Below are positions 59,220 through 64,000 of a DNA stretch of 64,000 bases, piece by piece. The number at the start of each line of letters is the position of its first letter. Position 1 is the first letter of the stretch. Source of the DNA: Ancistrus triradiatus (taxonomy: Eukaryota > Chordata > Actinopteri > Siluriformes > Loricariidae); contig JAJAGP010000885.1 of NCBI GenBank assembly GCA_025084515.1, positions 207,693 to 271,692 of the forward strand. The letters are read 5' to 3'. Both the position numbers and the translations under genes were made by a program. A model generated the notes under the pieces. It was not told the DNA's origin and did not search any database. It saw nothing but the letters and a program-made list of their open reading frames with translations.

Positions 59220-60706
59220 ATAAATTAAGGTATGAGGTATGAAAGAGCAATCATAGTCAAACATAGTACTCAATGATGAAAATCTGTATGATCACCCATG
59301 GAATCTAATCCCTGAGCATAGTGTACAGGGAGTTTGTTTGGTTTATTTAACGTCACTATAAGCATCAGTTGCCATTTCAGAAACACACAAGGTTACATCA
59401 AGACTAGTCATATATGTATATGCAAATCAACACCAATTTAGTGTAATCAATTAACCTAACACATGTCTTTGGACTGTGGGAGTACCCAGAGTAAACCCAT
59501 GGAGACTCCACACACAAAAGACCTAGACTGCTCCACCCTGGGATTGAACCCAGGACCGTCATGGTGGGAGGTGTCGGTGCTACCCACTGAGCCACCATGC
59601 TGCCTCACGTACAGGGAGAACAGGAGTGGATCAAGAACTGATCCTTGAAGATGATGAACATGAACGTCACCAAGTTACCTTGGCTCTTTGAAGTGCTTCA
59701 TTTACTGCAATTAGAGCAAATTCTATAGAATGACTCACCTTGTAACCCGACTGGTTGGTTGTCTCAAAGAAAGGAGGACAGCTGTCCAAGTCTAGCAGGT
59801 TCAATACGTTTTAACTGGAATGGAGATAGGGGACAGGACTGTAGTTGGACTTGTCAGCTGGGCTGAGTGATGACTTCTTCAGTAGAGTTGTAACTGTAGC
59901 CAACTTTAAGAAAGAAGAAACCAGTCCAGATGAAGATATTGTTGTGGTACATGGTGCAAGGTTCCTAACAATTGCCTGGATAAGGAGGAAGGTACGGAAT
60001 CCAGTGGGCAGATTGTCAGATGATTTATGGCCATTAGTGTCACCACTACCTCAGTAAGAGGTTTGAAAGTTAACTCCATCCTGCCTTAATTACAGAAGGA
60101 TTACTGAATATTGGTCTTGTTTGTGGGTCATGAAATCCTCAACCGTTTGAGAGCATTTGGGTATGGTAGGAGGGCTGAGTATGGAAGAGAACGTTGAGAA
60201 CAATTTCCTTGGATTTGAGATTCATGAGTTGATTTTGAAGTGAAATAAAACTGTTTTGCTTGTGTTGACAGCAGAAGAGAAATAATCAAGCAGTGCTCGA
60301 TACTCAACCAGGCCTGTTGGTGAGTTGATATTGCTCCAATTTATCTAAGCACTGTGAAGAATTGATCTATGAGACTGCATGAGTGTCAGTTAGCCAGGGA
60401 CTGGATGACACTGGTTTTGCTGGCATGGAAATGAGAGGACAGAGAGAGTTCAGAGACTTGGAGAGGGTTTTGCAGAAAGTATCAGAGCCAGTGTTAGTAG
60501 GAAGTGCTTAGATGGAGTCTGAAGATGACAAAGAGGAGAGGACAGTTGAGTAGAATGCAAAATGAAACATTTGTCAAGTTCTTGTTGATATTTATTGTAG
60601 TAGAGAAAGAAGAGGCGAGGTTATGAAGCAGTGGAAGTGAACAAGACACAAAAGTTTCGATCTGAAACGTGAAGAGGAGTCACTGTGAGGGTGGATATGT
60701 CAGACT
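59220..60706 (-). pseudogene. LINE (L2/CR1 type) ORF2 relic, internally deleted
   Basis: On the minus strand one long, mostly continuous frame gives a region before the polymerase (DYFSSAVNTSKTVLFHFKIN, NPRKLFSTFSSILSPP). Then come the N-terminal reverse-transcriptase blocks (VTTLLKKSSLSPADKSNYSP) and TTNQSGYKVSHSIEFALIAV plus NEALQRAK. It then jumps to GSVLDPLLFSLY, the QGSVLGPLLF box, so the segment with the first catalytic Asp (LLDLSAAFD region) is deleted. A retroposon inserted in the LFSLY box splits the remainder. The 5' end abuts the Tc1 chimera at 60707. Confidence 0.85.
59333..59608 (-). mobile_element. Retroposon (type T head plus tail) inserted in the LINE
   Basis: Flanked by exact 10-bp copies of GTACAGGGAG (59323-59332 and 59609-59618). 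On the minus strand: head GCAGCATGGTGGCTCAGTGG, box B GGGTTCAATCCCAGG, CACAGTCCAAAGACATG, then a tail with TAACCTTGTGTGTTTCTGAA and GTGACGTTAAATAAACC. It has the same architecture as 7673-7984. It is younger than the LINE it interrupts. Confidence 0.9.
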
Positions 60707-62556
60707 TACAGTGGTGCTTGAAAGTTTGTGAACCCTTTTGATTTTTTTACATTTCTGCATAAATATGACCTAAAATATCAGATTTTCACACACGTCCTAA
60801 AAGTAGATAAAGAGAAACCAGTTAAACAAATGAGACAAAAATATTATACTTGGCCATTTATTTATTGAGGACAATGATCCAATATTACATATTAGTGAGT
60901 CAGTCCTGCACACCGGCTTGGAGGAATTTCAGCCCATTCCTCCATACAGAACAGCTTCAACTCTGGGATGTTGGTGGGTTTCCTCACATTAACTGCTCGC
61001 TTCAGCTCCTTCCACAACATTTTGATTAGATTAAGGTCAGGAATTTGACTTCGCCATTCCAAAACATTAACTTTATTCTTCTTTAACCATTCTTTGGGTC
61101 GTTGTCTTGCTGCATGAGCCACCTTCTCTTGAGATCCAGTTCATGGACAGATGTCCTGACATTTTCCTTTAGAATTCTCTGATTTAATTCAGAATTCATT
61201 GTTCCATCAATGATGGCAAGCCGTCCTGACCCAGATGCAGCCAAACAGACCCAAACCATGATACTACCACCACCATGTTTCACAGATGGGATAAGGTTCT
61301 TATGCTGGAAAGCAGTGTTTTCCTTTCTCCAAACATAACGCTTTTCTTTTAAACCAAAAAGTTCTTTTTTGGTCTCATTCCTGGCTTGTCCACGTGATCT
61401 TTACCAAACTGCAGACAAGCAGCAATGTTCTTTTTGGAGAGCAGTGGATTCTCCTTGCCACCCTGCCATGTAGACCATTGTTGTTCAGTGTTCTTCTGAT
61501 GGTGAACTGATGAACATTAACCTTAGCCAATGTGAGAGAGACCTCCAGTTTCTTAGAAGTTACCCCGGGGGCCTTTTTTCACCTTGTCATCTATTACACC
61601 CCTTGCTCTTGGAGTGATCTTTGTTGGTTGACCACTCCTGGGGAGGGTAACAATGGTCTTGAATTTCCTCCATTTTTACACTATCTGTCTGACTGTGGAT
61701 TGGTGGAGTCCAAACTCTTTAGAGATGGTTTTTTAACCTTTTCCAGCATGATGAGCATCCACAACTCTTTTTCTGAGGTCCTCAGAAATCTGTTCGTGTC
61801 ATGATACACTTCCACAAACATGTGTTCTGAAGAACAGACTTTGATAGATCCCTTTTCTTTAAATAAAACAGGGTGCCTACTCACTCCTGATTGTCATTCC
61901 ATTGATTGAAAACACCTGACTCTAATTTCACCTTCAAATTCACTGCCAATCCTAGAGGTTCACATACGTTTGCCACTCACTAATATGTAATATTTGATCA
62001 GGTTCCTCAATAAATAAATGACCAAATATAATATTTTTGTCTCGTTTGTTTAACTGGGTTCTCTTCTTCTTTAACCAAAGAATGGTTAAAGATAAATAAA
62101 GTTCATGTTTTGGAATGGTCAAGTCAAAGTCCTGACCTTAATCTGATCGAAATGTTATGGAAGAACCAGAAGTGAGTTAATGTGAGGAAACCCACCAACA
62201 TCCCCAAGTTGAAGCTGTTCTGTATGGAGGAATGGGCTAAAATTCCTCCAAGCCGGTGTGCAGGACTGATCAACAGTTACAAGAAATGTTTAGTTGCAGT
62301 TATTGCTGAAAGGGGGGGTCACACCAGATACTGAAAGGAAAGGTTCACATACTTTTACCACTCACTAATATGTAATATTGGATCATTTTCCTCAATAAAT
62401 ACATGACCAAATATAATATTTTTGTCTCATTTGTTTAACTGGCTTCTCTTTATCTACTTTTAGGACTTGTGTGAAAACCTGATGATGTTTTAGGTCATAT
62501 TTATGCAAAAATATACAACATTCTAAAGGGTTCACAATCTTTCAAGCAACACTGTA
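60707..62556. mobile_element. Chimeric Tc1 family A element made of two inverted copies
   Basis: The left part (60707-62068) is a minus-strand copy with both inverted repeats, including CAGTGGTGCTTGAAAG at 60709, and a transposase relic. The right part (62069-62556) is a plus-strand copy starting in the transposase (LKxNKVHVLEWSSQ-like) and ending with the family terminus before TA at 62555. The outer ends are therefore both transposase-3' ends. The junction is a hairpin, CTTTAACCA-AAGAA-TGGTTAAAG (62069-62091). A deletion near 60900 removes about 90 bp next to the left repeat. Confidence 0.85.
60905..61800 (-). pseudogene. Tc1 transposase relic inside the chimeric element
   Basis: Minus-strand fragments: GGGSIMVWVCLAAS, LDLKRRWLMQQDNDPKN with the second Asp followed by a deletion, and LEWRSQIPDLNLIKMLW, where the catalytic Glu is replaced by Lys (IEMLW to IKMLW). 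The region of the first Asp (near 61370) is also deleted. Inactive. Confidence 0.85.
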
Positions 62557-62639
62557 CTGGTAAAGACTTTATCAAGGATGTTGTCACTGTTACGAGTCCG
62601 CTGCAATGAGTAAGGTTTGCAGTTTTTCCTTGAGCTCGT

Positions 62640-63540
62640 CCCAGAGATGTCGGTGCCTGGGTCCGTCCAGGAGATGTCTGTGCCAGTGTTTGCCCAGAAG
62701 ACATCTGTTCGCGAGCTCACCCAGAGGACATCCGTTACAGAGCTTGTACAGAAAACGTCTGGTTCTGAGTCATTCCAGAAGACGTCCGTTCCCGAGCCGG
62801 TCCTGAGGACGTTCATTCCCAAACCGGTCCATGAACCCATCGAGAAGTCGTCTGTCCCAGAGCCGGTCCAGAATATGTCTGTCACAGAGCCTGCCCAGAA
62901 GATAGCAGTTCCTGCGTCTGTCCAGAAGACAGCAGTTCCCGCATCTGTCCAGAAGACGGCAGTTCCCATGTCTGTCCAGAAGACAGCAGTTCCCGTGTCT
63001 ATCCAGAAGAAGGCAGTTTCCGCGTCTGTCCAGAAGACAGCAATTCCTACATCTGTCCAGAGGATGTTTGTTCCCAAGCCGGTCCAGAAGACAGCCATCC
63101 CAGAGTCGTCACAGAAGGCATCTGTTCCTTAGTCTTTCCAATGCCTGTTCTGAGGACATCTGTGCCAGTGCCAGTTCCGAAGATGTTGGTGCTAGTTCCT
63201 GCCTTTGAGGACATCCGTGCTCATGCCAGTTCCAAGGATGTCCGTGCCCGTGCCAGTTCCGAGGATGTCCGAGCCAGTGCCAGTCCTGAGGATGTCGGTG
63301 CCAGAGGCTGCCCTGAGGACGTTTGTTCTGGTGCAGCGCTACGGAGGTCCATGTCAGTGCCTGCCCCAAGGATGCCCATTGCAGAGACCGTCCCGAGTAC
63401 GGCCGCACCTGAGGCCATCCAGATTATGCCCATCGCAGCGACTGTCCAGACGACCACTGTCGCAGAGGCCTTCCAGACTGCGCCCATCGCGGAGACTGTC
63501 CAGAGCATGTCCGCACCTGAGACGTTTGCATCCTACGCCC
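62640..63540 (+). repeat. GC-rich 27-bp minisatellite, open in several frames
   Basis: About 30 diverged units of 27 bp, e.g. TCTGTCCAGAAGACAGCAG with a variable CCCGCG-like joint. On the plus strand the first half (62617-63131) reads as nine-residue repeats of the form VPASVQKTA, 171 codons ending at TAG. The second half (63141-63587) continues in another frame (SEDVRASA-type repeats). Because 27 is a multiple of 3, the minus strand is also open (62532-63098, AVFWTDxGT repeats). It resembles repeat-rich protein regions in fish mobile elements, but no parent was identified. No homology-based function can be given. Confidence 0.75.
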
Positions 63541-64000
63541 TTTGTGGATTATACTCTGGTGTTGCTCCAGCACTTTTTGTGGATTAAATTCCATTTTAGC
63601 TCCCTTGTGTGCAGAAGGACTTTCTTCAGTGTTTTTCCACTCTCGTCGCGTAAGGTTTTTCCTTAGCCTCCTAGTGTTCATGGTATCCTAGCATTTAGCT
63701 GTGTTTTCGCTGACTGTTTATATTGGTTTGTTTAACTGGGTTCAGTTAAGGGCATTATCGGGTTGTGTTCACTTCCGTTATGCAATTTGGTTTGTTTCTT
63801 TGGGTTTCAGTGGAGCTTTATTTAGCTGTGTATCTTTCAGTTTATGTTAATAAAACCTGCACGTGATTCACAATGATAGCACAAAGATTCTTGGTGCATC
63901 ATTACAGATGTTGCCTGCACCACTGGTTGGTGGTGATGTTGAGTGAGTTAGATCAAAAGAGCGAAGATGTTGAATGAAAATGGACATGATGCCATCAGCA
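63541..64000 (+). other. Transcript-end-like region after the minisatellite
   Basis: After a stop at about 63585 comes a T-rich, gene-poor stretch with AATAAA at 63849-63854, like the 3' end of an LTR or retroelement transcript. No terminal repeats were found before the window ends. Confidence 0.4.

Noticed and set aside
63109..63681. Minus-strand ORFs over the second half of the 27-bp repeat
   Set aside because: Open only because the repeat period is a multiple of three. There is no independent evidence.
1..64000. CRISPR array, bacterial operon or integrated viral genome
   Set aside because: No regularly spaced identical repeats with unique spacers, no dense ORFs and no viral structural genes were seen. 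All repeats fit eukaryotic transposons and microsatellites.

Overview
The window reads as nuclear DNA of a ray-finned (teleost) fish. It is AT-rich and mostly non-coding. It is packed with Tc1-like transposons of several subfamilies, tRNA-derived SINEs, L2/CR1-type LINE pieces, hAT, pogo and LTR relics, and long (CA)n, (TA)n and (GT)n microsatellites. The repeat mix suggests an ostariophysan such as a catfish, but that is a weak inference. No bacterial, organellar or CRISPR features are seen.

One host gene is recognisable, and it is invisible to simple ORF calling because its exons are tiny. It lies on the minus strand. Coding exon 1 (42594-42669) encodes a signal peptide and ends in a GTAAGT donor. 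Exon 2 (26438-26515) has a good polypyrimidine/AG acceptor and a GTGAGT donor. The two join in phase and end in EPYWAYSG, the start of the carbonic-anhydrase-like domain of receptor tyrosine phosphatase gamma (ptprg). Intron 1 is therefore about 16.1 kb. Positions 1-26437 are the beginning of a very long intron 2, and no exon 3 was found. A CpG-rich block around 42.5-43.2 kb is the likely promoter, and 43.2-64 kb is upstream intergenic DNA.

Layout. 1-26 kb (intron 2): an almost complete Tc1 copy (1467-2975); a MITE; a solo LTR with a 5-bp target duplication and a nested retroposon (7105-8049); a hAT MITE (8459-8849); SINEs; a pogo-type remnant (14062); a second Tc1 subfamily (22575-24120) beside a DD38E relic. 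26.5-42.6 kb (intron 1): a deleted Tc1, a second pogo-type copy (30996), DD36E Tc1 pieces, a 267-bp foldback, and several long single-copy stretches that could hold enhancers. 43-64 kb (upstream): LINE 3' ends, hAT, BEL/Pao and LINE reverse-transcriptase relics, a Tc1 chimera made of two inverted copies (60707-62556), and a GC-rich 27-bp coding-like minisatellite (62640-63540).

No transposase here is intact. All show frameshifts, internal deletions or catalytic substitutions, so the mobile elements are fossils. I found no evidence of a new multi-gene system. The most useful results are the hidden ptprg 5' end, the dated insertion histories given by target-site duplications, the palindromic structures, and the 27-bp repeat that is open on both strands.
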